From Corallococcus caeni (GTDB lineage Bacteria; Myxococcota; Myxococcia; Myxococcales; Myxococcaceae), in assembly GCF_036245865.1 (NCBI RefSeq), contig NZ_BTTW01000002.1, positions 744,001-808,000 of the forward strand: a stretch of 64,000 bases of DNA, given 5' to 3'. Shown here piece after piece: positions 16,606 to 25,916 of this stretch; positions within the stretch are counted from its first letter, which is position 1, and the number at the start of each line of letters is the position of its first letter. Under the pieces are notes generated by a model. It saw nothing but the letters and a program-made list of their open reading frames with translations. It ran no database searches and was not told the DNA's origin. The position numbers and the translations under genes are program-made.

Positions 16606-19029
16606 ATGATGTCCTGGGTGGGAGCCCTGCTGACCACGGTGGTGGCGGCGGGTGGGGTGCCCATGGTGCCGGCTGGCGGGGGCAATGCCCTGACGCTGCC
16701 GGCGCATCGGCATGCGGTGCGGATTGAGACGGGCAACGGGCATGCGCCCACGTGGCTCCTGGCCATCCAGCAGCAGGGGGCGGAAGGCGAGGGGCTGAAC
16801 CTCTTCCGCTCCGAGGACGGCTTCGAGAGCTTCACGAAGCTGGCCGCCATCCAGCCGGATGCGTCGCACCACGACCGCGCGGAGCTGGTGGCGGTGGGGC
16901 GGGACGTGGCGATGGTCTACGCGTACGAGGGGCCCTCGCTGGCGGCGTCGTCGCGGCACGACGTGTACTTCCAGTGGTGGCGCTACGACGAGGCGCGGGA
17001 CACCTGGGCGCCGGAGCCGGCGGTGCGGGTGTTCAACGCGGACAGCACCCAGGCGTACTCGCGGGCCTTGCTGGCGCGGGATTCCAAGGGGCGGCTGTGG
17101 GTGCAGGCGTTCCGGCTGGAGTCGGACGGCGGCGCCACGGCGGTGGTGGCGGTGTCCACCGACGGCGGCGCCAGCTTCCAGAAACAGCCGGACCTGGGGC
17201 GGACGCGGAAGCGGGGCGGGGGGCGGCTGCTCAGCGTGGGGTCGAAGCTGGTCTTCTTCTGGGCCATGCACGACGGCTTCGAGCCGACGCGGATGCGGGT
17301 GCGCGACGCCGCGGACCCCGTGGACACGTGGGGGCCCCAGCGGGACGCGTTCTCCGACGGCATCTACCACGGCGCGGCGCTGAGCGCGGTGGAGGACGGC
17401 AAGGGCGGCATCCACCTGGTCTACAAGGACGAGACGGAGCGGCTGTACTACCGGCGCTTCGACGGGACGTCGTTCGGCTCGCGCATCCTGGTGGAGGGGA
17501 CGCCGGACTGGGCGCTGCAGCCCGCGGTCACGCGCGTCGGGGAGGCGCTGTATGTCTTCTACAATCACTTCCAGACGGCCACGGATTACGAAGTCCAGGT
17601 GCGGGTGCTGCGCGATGGCGTGTTCAGCGCCCCGGTGACGCTGGATTCCCGCACGAGCTTCAAGGGCTACCTGAGCGCGCTGGACGTGCTGCCGGACAGC
17701 GTCACGGAGGTGCCGTGTTTCTACGGGGACGCGGTGGACGCGAACTCCAGCGGCCGGGTGATGCGCGTGGCCCTGCCGCGCCAGCCGGAAGGGGGCGGCT
17801 CCGGGCAGGACGGTGGGAGCGGCGGCGGCGTGGATGGCGGGAGCGTGCCGGATGGCGGCGTGGACGCGGGGACGCCGGACGGCGGTGGCGCGAGTGACGG
17901 AGGCTCGGGCACGGACGGCGGCGTGGACGCGGGGACGCCGGACGGTGGCGCGGGCACAGATGGGGGCGTGGACGCGGGGACGCCGCCGGTGGATGGCGGG
18001 GTGCAGGGGCCGGTGACGCTGGAGCCGGTGTTCACGAACACGACGCACGAGGTGCTGGCCGTGGACGGCGCGGGCACGGTGTACGCGCTGGCGCTGGACG
18101 GGAGCCGCTCGAAGCTGTGGGCCAGCACGGATGGCGGGCGCACCTTCAGCGCGAGAGGGCAGGGGGTGGGCGGGGCGTCGTTCTGGGTGATGGCGGCGCT
18201 GAAGGACGGGACGCTGCTGGCGCAGATGAGCCGCAGCGGCAGCTACCACCTGGAGCGCTCCACGGACGGCGGAGCGACGTGGGTGGACGTTGCATCGCTG
18301 GGGAACTACCGCGCGATGTCACCCGCGAGCTTCGCGGAGCTGGGCGGCACGGTGTTCTTCCTGGAGTACCAGACGTTCACGTCGGCGAGCACGCCGCTGC
18401 GGCTGTGGGCGAGCACGGACGGCGGGGCGACGTGGGCGGTGCGGGCCACGTTCCAGGACCACCGGCACGGCACGGCGCTGCACGCGGACCCGGCGCGGAG
18501 CGTGTTGTGGGCCACCTTCGGCAGCAGCAGCACGCAGGCGGCGGTGGTGCGCTCCACGGACGGGGGCCGCACGTGGACGAAGGTGATGGGCGGCTACGCG
18601 GCCAACGCGGTGACGGGGGCGGTGTTGTCCGGAGGGGAGCTGCTCATGGGGCAGTCCACGCTCTACGAGCCGGAGCACCCGAAGCTCCTGCGCGTGTACG
18701 CGAGCGGAAGGGTGGACGCGCTGATGACGTTGCCAGGCCCGGCGTACTCGCTGGACGCGCTGGCGGGAGGCGGCTTCGTCATGGGAACGGCGAGGGCGGA
18801 CGTGGGGGACGTGCAGCCCGCGTCGGACGTGTACGCGCGGTTGTTCACGAGCACGGACGGCGTGACGTGGACGGAGGCCCGGAGGTTCGAGCGGGCCGGG
18901 AGCACGTCCCTGGCCCGGGCGGAGGTCTGGGGCGTGCTGCCCAACGGCGACCTGGTGGTGCGCGCGGAGAACCTGATGGGCTTCGGAACCGGAGGGAAGG
19001 GGTTCCAGGTCCTGCGGGTGAAGCGCTGA
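16606..19029 (+). CDS. Secreted BNR/Asp-box beta-propeller protein
   Basis: 807 residues with a hydrophobic N-terminal export signal (MMSWVGALLTTVVAAGGVP). Two sialidase-like propeller regions flank a disordered linker. The first spans about residues 25-400 (STDGGASFQKQ). The second spans about 470-807 with repeated Asp-box motifs such as STDGGRTFS, STDGGATWVD, STDGGATWAV and STDGGRTWTK. The linker (about 400-465) is built from DGGVDAGTPDGG units, encoded by three copies of a 21-bp sequence at 17857, 17920 and 17965. It probably binds or processes carbohydrate or cell-surface material. Catalytic sialidase Arg residues were not confirmed, so an enzymatic role is uncertain. Confidence 0.8.
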   Translation: MMSWVGALLTTVVAAGGVPMVPAGGGNALTLPAHRHAVRIETGNGHAPTWLLAIQQQGAEGEGLNLFRSEDGFESFTKLAAIQPDASHHDRAELVAVGRDVAMVYAYEGPSLAASSRHDVYFQWWRYDEARDTWAPEPAVRVFNADSTQAYSRALLARDSKGRLWVQAFRLESDGGATAVVAVSTDGGASFQKQPDLGRTRKRGGGRLLSVGSKLVFFWAMHDGFEPTRMRVRDAADPVDTWGPQRDAFSDGIYHGAALSAVEDGKGGIHLVYKDETERLYYRRFDGTSFGSRILVEGTPDWALQPAVTRVGEALYVFYNHFQTATDYEVQVRVLRDGVFSAPVTLDSRTSFKGYLSALDVLPDSVTEVPCFYGDAVDANSSGRVMRVALPRQPEGGGSGQDGGSGGGVDGGSVPDGGVDAGTPDGGGASDGGSGTDGGVDAGTPDGGAGTDGGVDAGTPPVDGGVQGPVTLEPVFTNTTHEVLAVDGAGTVYALALDGSRSKLWASTDGGRTFSARGQGVGGASFWVMAALKDGTLLAQMSRSGSYHLERSTDGGATWVDVASLGNYRAMSPASFAELGGTVFFLEYQTFTSASTPLRLWASTDGGATWAVRATFQDHRHGTALHADPARSVLWATFGSSSTQAAVVRSTDGGRTWTKVMGGYAANAVTGAVLSGGELLMGQSTLYEPEHPKLLRVYASGRVDALMTLPGPAYSLDALAGGGFVMGTARADVGDVQPASDVYARLFTSTDGVTWTEARRFERAGSTSLARAEVWGVLPNGDLVVRAENLMGFGTGGKGFQVLRVKR

Positions 19030-19040
19030 GGCGGTGACAC

Positions 19041-19071
19041 GGGCCGGACTTCCACGGTGGAAGTCCGGCCC
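19041..19071. terminator. Bidirectional hairpin between convergent genes
   Basis: A 15-nt inverted repeat (GGGCCGGACTTCCAC and its complement) sits in the 55-nt gap between the propeller gene and the oppositely oriented MopE-like gene. It can form a hairpin on either strand, so it likely terminates both. Confidence 0.75.
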
Positions 19072-19084
19072 TGTGCTTCAGGGG

Positions 19085-21184
19085 CTACTGGGGCGCGGCC
19101 GGATAATGGAAGACGTTGCTGAACCGACCGACCAGCCAGAGGTCATCTGGCCGGGTTCCAGCAATCCCATACAGGCTTCCGCCACCCAGTGGTGACACGG
19201 ACCAGTTATTGCCGTTGAACCGCAACAGAGAGCCATCCTCGGCGGTGATGTAGATGGAATTGCTGCCGAACGCCCAGACGCCGGAGAAGGCCTTCGGGGT
19301 TCCGGTGGGGACTGGCACTCCCGTCACGATCGACCATCCGGTGCCATCCCACTTCAGCACCTTGCTGTCGTTGCTCACGGCATAGGCCAGCTTGCCGTTG
19401 ACGACATGCACTGCCCTCAGGACGCCGATGTCGGGGACCCCCGTCTCATCAGCCCAGGAGGCGGGCGTGGGAGTGGGCTTGTAGCGAAGGATGGCTGACT
19501 TTCCGTTCTTGGCTCCTACCGCGAAGAGCAATGCCTCCGACGTGCCATGGATGGCGTAGAGCGGCGTGCCGTTGACCTGGGGCGCGCTCACGCTGGCGGT
19601 TCCGCCATCCCACACCAGCGTTCTTCCGTGCGCGAGGTCGCCTTTCACGCCTGCACCAAAGACCTTGACCCCCCCTGCATCGGCGAAGCCCATCAGGCCC
19701 GTCACGTCGGTATCCCCCGGGGTCACGGATGTCCTGGGCGTGCAGGTCGTGCTGTCCTGGGTCTGGTAGATGAGTTGCCCGGAGTCCCGTCCAATGTAGG
19801 CGTCCCCCGTCGTCGGGTGGGCCCACACACTGAGAAGTCGCTGGGGGCTGGTTCCATCCGTGCACTTGTCGGAATGGAAGTCGAAGGCCATGACGCCAGG
19901 CTTCTTCACGGCGCGGGCCGAATTGTCACCCACGATCCAGACACCTCCATTGCCGAAGACAGAGACGCCGTTCCAGATCTGCTCGGGGTTGGTGAGGCCT
20001 ACCTTCTGTGTGGCCCACTGAGGAGCGGCCGCGCAGACCGGAAGCTCGGGATTGTCGACGATCGTGTCGCAGTCGTTGTCCTGCTCATCGCAGAGTTCGG
20101 CTGCTCCCATATACCGGAAGGGATTGCCGTCGTCGCAGTCCCGGCCGTCCTGGATGTAGCCAGCCGGGGGCGCCAGGCAGGTGGCAACGAAAACGGTGGA
20201 ACTTCCCTGGGTGTCACCATCCTCGTCGGCATGCCAGGTGGGGACTGGGTTCTTCGGTTCGCACTTCGTACCTCCGGAGGTGTTGGCGCACGCCACCAGA
20301 CCGGCGCACTGACTGTCGGGCGTCGTGCAGTCCTGTGGCGGCAGGTTGTCCGAAGGGCCATCGCAGTTGTTGTCGAGGCCATCGCAGATTTCGGCAGCCT
20401 GCGGATTGACGTTGCTTCTGCTGTCGTCGCAGTCGTCATGGGGCGCGGACGTAGGGATGCGGTTCGTCGGAAGCGTGGCCGCGCAGACGGCGATGGCCTG
20501 CAGGTTCTTGTCGCCGTGCTTGTCCCCGTCCTCGTCGGCCCAGGCCATCAGGGGATCCAGGCTGTTACAGACAGCCGCGCCTGTTGCCATGTTGCAGACG
20601 ACAGTACCGGGGCAGCCGGTCTGGCCGGTGCAGGTCGCATTGATGCCCAGTTCCTGCGCATCCGGGACGTCGTTGCAGTCGTTGTCGACGACGTCGCAGC
20701 GCTTGGGCGCGCCCGGGAACGCACTCCCGCGACTGTCATCGCAGTCCGAGCCGCCAGACTTGTCGCTGACGTAACCATCCCCGTCCACGTCCGCGGCTTC
20801 CGCCTTCAGCGTCAGCTCCGCGGGCTTGCCGTCCTTGGTGCTGCCCTTCGGGACATTGAGTCCCTGCTGATGGTTCGTCACGTAGGTGCCGACGCAGGTC
20901 CCGTCCTGCGGGACCGCTTCGTAACCGTACGCATCCACCGTGATGTCCGGTCCCCACGTCTCCGGCAGCAGCACGCCCACCACGATCTGGCTGTTGGGCG
21001 CGGGCTTCTTCTCCCGGACCGCGACGTCCGTGGAGCGCGTGTCCCCGCTGGCTTTGTCCGTGGCCGTGACCCGCACGCAGCCCGGAACGAACTGGCCATA
21101 CGTGACCGTGACCTTCACCCCGTCCTGGGGATCCTTACAGCCCGCGAGGGCCCACAGCGGCAGCAGCAGTAGAAGGCGTTTCAT
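19085..21184 (-). CDS. MopE-like metal-binding-motif lipoprotein
   Basis: 699 residues with a lipoprotein signal (LLLLPLWALAGC). After a beta-rich domain (about 20-130), four repeats carry the putative metal-binding motif pattern of MopE-related proteins: acidic DxDGDGY or DEDGDKHGD-type loops followed by CDGLDNNCDG-like CDxxDNDC cores (RCDVVDNDCND, ICDGLDNNCD, LCDEQDNDCD). The last third (about 390-699) resembles a propeller with WDGTGWSIVTG and FNGNNWS repeats. Such proteins bind Ca or Cu at the cell surface, but the specific metal is unknown here. Its codon use is slightly less GC-biased than its neighbours. Confidence 0.8.
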   Translation of the reverse strand: MKRLLLLLPLWALAGCKDPQDGVKVTVTYGQFVPGCVRVTATDKASGDTRSTDVAVREKKPAPNSQIVVGVLLPETWGPDITVDAYGYEAVPQDGTCVGTYVTNHQQGLNVPKGSTKDGKPAELTLKAEAADVDGDGYVSDKSGGSDCDDSRGSAFPGAPKRCDVVDNDCNDVPDAQELGINATCTGQTGCPGTVVCNMATGAAVCNSLDPLMAWADEDGDKHGDKNLQAIAVCAATLPTNRIPTSAPHDDCDDSRSNVNPQAAEICDGLDNNCDGPSDNLPPQDCTTPDSQCAGLVACANTSGGTKCEPKNPVPTWHADEDGDTQGSSTVFVATCLAPPAGYIQDGRDCDDGNPFRYMGAAELCDEQDNDCDTIVDNPELPVCAAAPQWATQKVGLTNPEQIWNGVSVFGNGGVWIVGDNSARAVKKPGVMAFDFHSDKCTDGTSPQRLLSVWAHPTTGDAYIGRDSGQLIYQTQDSTTCTPRTSVTPGDTDVTGLMGFADAGGVKVFGAGVKGDLAHGRTLVWDGGTASVSAPQVNGTPLYAIHGTSEALLFAVGAKNGKSAILRYKPTPTPASWADETGVPDIGVLRAVHVVNGKLAYAVSNDSKVLKWDGTGWSIVTGVPVPTGTPKAFSGVWAFGSNSIYITAEDGSLLRFNGNNWSVSPLGGGSLYGIAGTRPDDLWLVGRFSNVFHYPAAPQ

Positions 21185-21262
21185 GGGCGCCCATCCTACC
21201 GGCCCTTCCCCCCACGTGTGAGTCCCTGGCCGCCTCTTGAATCCTCAGGGGATGACGCGGCC

Positions 21263-21916
21263 TCAGCGCGCCTGCTCGAAATCCGAATACACCACCGCCA
21301 GCCGAGCATCCGCCGCCAGGCTCGCCGGCGTCACCAGCTCCAGGTCCACCGGCACCGGACCCCGGTAGCGCTCGGCGATCTCGCGCTTCAGTCCCGCCAC
21401 GTCCAGGTCCCCCAGCCGCTCCATCCTGCCGTACTCCACGCCGGCCCCCGCCGCGTACGCCTTGCGCACCAGCTCCGAGCAGTACATCGCCTCGTCCCCC
21501 CACCCGAAGAGCGCGTCGTACGGCTTGCCCAGGTGCCGCTTCGCCTCCGCCACCGCGCGCGCCTTCGCCGCGTCGTCCACCCCCCGCGGCCGCATCACCA
21601 GGAGCCGCCCCTTCACGCCGCGCGCCTTCCACCGCGCGAAGGGCGTGCGCTTCACCGGCTGCACGGCCTCCACCACGAACACCCCCTCCGGCGTCACCTC
21701 CACCAGCCCCACGTGCGACAGCGGGCTGTGCGTGGCCACCTGGATGGGCTTCGACTGGCGTGATCCCGACGTCTGGAACACCACGTCCCCCGTCCGCACC
21801 TTCGCCGCCACGGCCTCCGCCCCGCGCGGCGCCGCCTCCGAACCGCGGGCCAGCAGCCACGTCACCCCCACCAGCACGAGGGCCAGGGGCCACGGTCCTC
21901 TCACGCTCCCGCTCAT
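21263..21916 (-). CDS. YiiX-like permuted papain-fold (NlpC/P60-related) hydrolase
   Basis: 217 residues with an N-terminal signal anchor (WPLALVLVGVTWLLARG). The catalytic elements of the permuted papain-like (DUF830/YiiX) family are visible: VRTGDVVFQTSG, the His motif THSPLSHVGLV and the Cys motif MYCSELVRKAY. Family members are thought to cleave amide or thioester bonds in the envelope. Substrates are unknown. The start at 21916 was chosen for its signal peptide and the GGAAGGGA upstream. It lies 78 nt upstream of the MopE-like gene on the same strand. Confidence 0.8.
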   Translation of the reverse strand: MSGSVRGPWPLALVLVGVTWLLARGSEAAPRGAEAVAAKVRTGDVVFQTSGSRQSKPIQVATHSPLSHVGLVEVTPEGVFVVEAVQPVKRTPFARWKARGVKGRLLVMRPRGVDDAAKARAVAEAKRHLGKPYDALFGWGDEAMYCSELVRKAYAAGAGVEYGRMERLGDLDVAGLKREIAERYRGPVPVDLELVTPASLAADARLAVVYSDFEQAR

Positions 21917-22179
21917 CCACACGTCCCTTCCAGGGGTTGCATCCGTCCACCCACCCCCAGTGCACCCCCGGTGCCATCCCCCTTCGAGCCGGATTTCACA
22001 CACCGTACACCCTGGTCCCTCCCGACCCAGGGTCAGAACGTGGTAAACCTGGGGAACCTACTTATTGCAGTGATTCAAGAATAGTGTGGCAATGTCGTAA
22101 ATTTTAAGGTAGGTAGGGAGCACCCGCGATCCGGCTTTCCGGGCTCGCGGCAGAGGGGGATCCATCGGAGGAACTCGTC
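21917..22179. promoter_or_regulatory. Divergent promoter region with an AT-rich stretch
   Basis: This 263-bp gap separates the YiiX-like gene and the histidine kinase gene, which diverge. Positions about 22040-22112 are markedly AT-rich for this genome (for example TTATTGCAGTGATTCAAG and GTCGTAAATTTTAAGG), which is the expected look of a promoter or regulator site. No consensus sigma-54 or sigma-70 pair was convincing. Confidence 0.45.
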
Positions 22180-24375
22180 GTGACCGCATCGAACTCGCCC
22201 ATCCGTTGCCTGCTCTATCCGTCCCTGGGCGAGATACGTGAGCACGTGCGCGTGGAGCTGTTCGCGCGGGCGCTGTCGGAGCGCATGGGCCGCCCGGTGG
22301 TGATGTCCATGGCGCCCACCTACGAGTTCCTGGAGGCGGAGCTCGCGGCCGGCCGCGTGGAGATGGCCTGGGGCACCGCCGAGCAGTGCAACGCCTTCGA
22401 GCCGCAGGCGCGCGCGGTGCTGCGCGCGGTGCGTTCAGGCAGCTGGCACTACCACTCCGCCTTCATCTGTCGCGCGGACGAGCCGCTGACGCTGGAGACG
22501 CTGTCGGGCAAGCGCGTGGCGTGGGTGGCGCCGCGCTCCACCGGCGGGCACCTGCTGCCCGTGCGCCACCTGGAGTCGCTGGGCCTGCGCCCCGACACGC
22601 TCTTCTCCGAGCAGCGCTTCCTGGGCACCTACCGCAAGGCGCTGGACGCGGTGCTGCGGGGCGAGTCCGACCTGTGCGCGCTCTTCAGCAACCACTCGGA
22701 CGCGCACGCCATGCGCGCCACGCTGACGTCGTACCTGGGCGCGGACGCACCGCGGCTCATGCCGTTCCTCTTCACCATCTCCACGCTCGCTGACGGCCTC
22801 ATCCTCACCAAGAGGCTGCCGGAAGCGGACGCGCAGGCGCTCATCTCCGTCCTCACCCGGATGAACACCGACGGCGCGGGCCTGGAGATGCTCATGGGCC
22901 CCTTCCGGGTGGAGGGCTTCGTGCGCTCGCCCGGGCCAGGCGCGCCCGTGTCCAGCCCGCGCCCCTCGTCGGGCGCGGAGTACCTGGCGGGCGAGCTGGA
23001 CGCGGAAGGGCGCTGCCTCCGGCTGTGGTCCCCGTCCGGCCGGGCCTTCGGCCTGGATGTGCGCGGCGCGGAGGGGCGCAAGCTGGAGGAGACCCTGGGC
23101 ACCGCGGCGAGCAAGCCGCTCATGTCCCTGCTCCAGGCCGTCCTCCGGGGCGGCTCCGACGGACGGCTGGAGTACCGGCTCAACGTGAACGGCGACGAGC
23201 GCGTCTACGCGGCGGAGATCACGCCCTGCGAGCCCTCGCCGGAGGACACGGGCGTGCGGCTGGGCCTGCTGGTGCGCGACGTGAGCGGCCTGCGCGCGCT
23301 GGAAGACCCCCTGTACCGGCTGGCGTCGTTCCCGCTGCTGCACCCGGAGCCGCTGCTGGAGCTGGGCATGGACGGGGAGCTGCGGTACGCGAACCCCGCC
23401 ACCCACGCGGCCTTCCAGGACCTGGTGGAGAAGGGCCCGGAGCACCCGCTGGTGCACGCGGCGCTCACCTGGGCGTGGCGGGGCTCGCCCCCGGGAGAGC
23501 CCGCGCCCACGGTGCACCTGGACGGCCGCTACTGGGAGCTCACCGTCGCGCAGCTGTGGGACCCGCCGGGCCTGCGCGTGTTCGCGCGCGACGTGACGCT
23601 GCGCAAGCAGATGGAGGCGCGGCTGTTCCAGGCGGACCGGCTGTCCGCGCTGGGGTCGCTCGCGGCGGCGGTGGGCCATGAGATGAACAACCCACTGGCC
23701 TTCGTGCTGGCGAACCTCTCGTTCATCCGCGAGGAGATGGACCGGCTGAAGCAGCCGTTGCTCGACGGCGAGCCGGTGCCGCGCGCGGACCTGGAGGACA
23801 TGCTGGAGGCGCTGGGCGAGACGGTGGAGGGCGCCACCCGGCTCAAGCACATCGTGCAGGACCTGCGCACGCTGTCGCGCAAGCCGCCGGAGCACCGCGC
23901 CCGCGTGGCCGTGCAGCCGGTGCTGGAGAACGCGCTCAAGCTGCTGCGCGGCGAGCTGCAGCACCGCGCGCGGCTGGAGCGGGACTTCCACGACATGCCC
24001 ACGGTGGACGCGGACGAGGCGCGCCTCACCCAGCTCTTCCTCAACCTGCTGCTCAATGCCCTGCAGCAGATGGACACCCAGGACTCCGCGCACAACGTGC
24101 TGCGCGTGGCGGCCTACACCAGCGAGGACGGCGAGGTGGTGGTGGAGGTGCAGGACTCCGGCAAGGGCCTGACCCAGGACGCGCTCGCGCACATCTTCGA
24201 GCCCTTCGCCACCGCGCGCCCCAACAGCACCGGCCTGGGCCTGTCCGTGAGCCACACCATCGTCACCGGGCTGGGCGGCACGCTGCGCGCGGAGAGCCGC
24301 GAGGGCCGGGGCACGCTGCTCACCGTCACGCTGCCGGCGGCCGTGCCCGTGGCGGAGTCCCTGCGCGCCTGCTGA
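22180..24375 (+). CDS. Hybrid sensor histidine kinase with cytoplasmic PhnD-like substrate-binding domain
   Basis: 731 residues from a GTG preceded by GGAGGA. Residues 5-250 match a PhnD-type (phosphate/phosphonate-binding-like) periplasmic-binding fold (IRCLLYPSLGEIREHVRVEL, YEFLEAELAAGRVEMAWG, GHLLPVRHLESLGL, LFSNHSDAHAM). There is no signal peptide and no transmembrane segment, so the binding domain must work in the cytoplasm. Two PAS-like segments (about 265-370 and 380-475) follow. Then come HisKA with VGHEMNNPLAF (phospho-acceptor His500) and HATPase_c with DSGKGL at 659-664 and TGLGLSVSHTIV. No response regulator is adjacent, so it is an orphan kinase. The ligand is unknown. Confidence 0.85.
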   Translation: MTASNSPIRCLLYPSLGEIREHVRVELFARALSERMGRPVVMSMAPTYEFLEAELAAGRVEMAWGTAEQCNAFEPQARAVLRAVRSGSWHYHSAFICRADEPLTLETLSGKRVAWVAPRSTGGHLLPVRHLESLGLRPDTLFSEQRFLGTYRKALDAVLRGESDLCALFSNHSDAHAMRATLTSYLGADAPRLMPFLFTISTLADGLILTKRLPEADAQALISVLTRMNTDGAGLEMLMGPFRVEGFVRSPGPGAPVSSPRPSSGAEYLAGELDAEGRCLRLWSPSGRAFGLDVRGAEGRKLEETLGTAASKPLMSLLQAVLRGGSDGRLEYRLNVNGDERVYAAEITPCEPSPEDTGVRLGLLVRDVSGLRALEDPLYRLASFPLLHPEPLLELGMDGELRYANPATHAAFQDLVEKGPEHPLVHAALTWAWRGSPPGEPAPTVHLDGRYWELTVAQLWDPPGLRVFARDVTLRKQMEARLFQADRLSALGSLAAAVGHEMNNPLAFVLANLSFIREEMDRLKQPLLDGEPVPRADLEDMLEALGETVEGATRLKHIVQDLRTLSRKPPEHRARVAVQPVLENALKLLRGELQHRARLERDFHDMPTVDADEARLTQLFLNLLLNALQQMDTQDSAHNVLRVAAYTSEDGEVVVEVQDSGKGLTQDALAHIFEPFATARPNSTGLGLSVSHTIVTGLGGTLRAESREGRGTLLTVTLPAAVPVAESLRAC

Positions 24376-24405
24376 AAGAGGGCGCGCGCGGTACCGGGAA
24401 GAGGC

Positions 24406-25311
24406 TCACAGTGACTTCAAGGCCAACTGCTTCGCCACCTCCACGAAGAGGCGCAGCGGCGTCGAGCGCTGGGCGCGGTTGGGGTAGTAGAGGAAGAAGC
24501 CGGGGACCGTGGGCGCGTAGGCCTCCAGCACCGCCACCAGCCGCCCGTCGCGGAGCTGCTCCTTCACCGCGGGCTCGAAGGCGTACGCGAGCCCCAGGCC
24601 TGTCTCCGCCAGGGCCGTGCTCAGCGCGTTGTCGTTGCTGACCACGCCCCCGCGCACCGGGACGCGCCAGTTCCTGCGCCCGCGCTCGAGCTCCCAGGCG
24701 TAGAGGTTGCCGGTGCTCCGGGAGCGGAAGGTGATGCACTCGTGGCGCAGCAGGTCCTCGGGCTTCTGGGGCGTGCCGTGCTTCTCCAGGTAGGCCGGCG
24801 AGCCCACCACCACGAAGCGGAACGCGTCTGTGAGGCGCACCTGCACCATGTCGCGCTCGATGGCCTCGCTCAGCCGCACGCCCGCGTCGTAGCCCTCGGC
24901 CACGATGTCCACGAAGCGCTCCTCGACGGCGACCTCCACCTCCACGCGCGGGTGGCGTTCGTGGAAGGTGGGCAGCACCGGCTTGATCATGAAGGGCACC
25001 GCCATCTGGGGCACGGACAGCCGCAGCCGGCCCACCGCCTCTCCCGGCTGGGCGGACGCCTCGGAGAGGGCGGTGAGCGCCTGGCTCATGGCCGGGCCCG
25101 CGCCCTCCACCAGCCGCCGCCCCGCGTCCGTCAGCGCCACGCTGCGCGTGGTCCGCGTGAAGAGCACGACGCGCAGCTGCTCCTCCAGCTGGCGCACCGC
25201 CTGGCTCACCGCGGAGGTGGAGACGCCCAGCTCGCGCGCCGCGGCGCTGAAGCTGGCGAGCCGCGCCACGGCGAGGAACACCTGGAGCTGCGGGAAGGGC
25301 GCCGGGTTCAT
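24406..25311 (-). CDS. LysR-family transcriptional regulator
   Basis: 301 residues. The N-terminal winged helix-turn-helix (about 5-65) has FLAVARLASFSAAARELGVS and QAVRQLEEQLRVVLFTRTTR. The C-terminal effector-binding domain follows (RLRLSVPQMAVPFMIKPVLP, VEVEVAVEERFVDIVAEGYD). The start ATG overlaps the thpR stop by 4 nt. The target is unknown. Most LysR proteins control a divergent gene, but here the regulator is the third gene of an operon, so its target is probably elsewhere. Confidence 0.9.
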   Translation of the reverse strand: MNPAPFPQLQVFLAVARLASFSAAARELGVSTSAVSQAVRQLEEQLRVVLFTRTTRSVALTDAGRRLVEGAGPAMSQALTALSEASAQPGEAVGRLRLSVPQMAVPFMIKPVLPTFHERHPRVEVEVAVEERFVDIVAEGYDAGVRLSEAIERDMVQVRLTDAFRFVVVGSPAYLEKHGTPQKPEDLLRHECITFRSRSTGNLYAWELERGRRNWRVPVRGGVVSNDNALSTALAETGLGLAYAFEPAVKEQLRDGRLVAVLEAYAPTVPGFFLYYPNRAQRSTPLRLFVEVAKQLALKSL

Positions 25312-25889
25312 TCGCGAGGACCGCCTTCCCCGGCGGCGATGAGCGGCACCTCCACCCGGGGCACGTAGTGGCCGCGCGTGCTCTCGAACAGCACCAGCCG
25401 GTCCACGCGCCCCTCGCCCCAGGAACTCCATGCAGCGCCTTGCAGCTCGCGCGCGCACGCCGCCAGGGCCGGGTCTCCGCGCGGCGGCCTGGCGCGGGCC
25501 AGCGTCAGGTGCGCGGTGTACTCGGGGTGCTCGGACGTGAAGCCCAGCGGCTCCAGCGCGCGGGCCACGTCCGCCTGGAGCGCCTTCAGCGCGGCGGTGT
25601 CCCCGCGCACGTCCGCCCAGAGCACGCGCGGGTGGGAGGGCGGACCGAACGTCCCGCCCCCCGCCACCGACAGCACGAAGGGCGCGTGGTACAGCCCCAC
25701 CGGCTCCAGCGCGTCGCGCAGCTCCGGCAGGCGGCCGTCGTCCACGTCTCCCAGGAACAGCAGCGTCAGGTGCACGCCCTCCGCCCGCACCCACTTCGCG
25801 TCCGGCGCGAGGGCGCGCAGGCGCTCGATGCCCCGCCCGGTTTCAGCGGTGAGGGCGTCTCCCAGCGTCACGGCGGTGAACAGGCGCAT
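25308..25889 (-). CDS. thpR: RNA 2',3'-cyclic phosphodiesterase (2H phosphoesterase)
   Basis: 193 residues, the usual length. Two HxTx-type catalytic motifs are present: HLTL at 40-43 and HLTL at 127-130. The family start MRLFTAV is also present. The enzyme hydrolyses 2',3'-cyclic phosphates on RNA and was once described as a 2'-5' RNA ligase. AGGAGGAG lies upstream of the ATG. It is the middle gene of a three-gene operon (hydrolase, thpR, lysR), with a 27-nt gap before it and a 4-nt overlap after it. Confidence 0.88.
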   Translation of the reverse strand: MRLFTAVTLGDALTAETGRGIERLRALAPDAKWVRAEGVHLTLLFLGDVDDGRLPELRDALEPVGLYHAPFVLSVAGGGTFGPPSHPRVLWADVRGDTAALKALQADVARALEPLGFTSEHPEYTAHLTLARARPPRGDPALAACARELQGAAWSSWGEGRVDRLVLFESTRGHYVPRVEVPLIAAGEGGPRE

Positions 25890-25916
25890 CGCGATGCTCC
25901 TCCTTGCGAACCGGCC

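Noticed and set aside
17853-17990. Tandem 21-bp repeats considered as a CRISPR-like or regulatory array
   Set aside because: They lie in frame in a coding linker and encode DGGVDAGTP units.
22040-22090. Possible sigma-54 promoter (GG...TTGCA) upstream of the histidine kinase
   Set aside because: Spacing between the GG and GC elements is 12-14 nt instead of 10.
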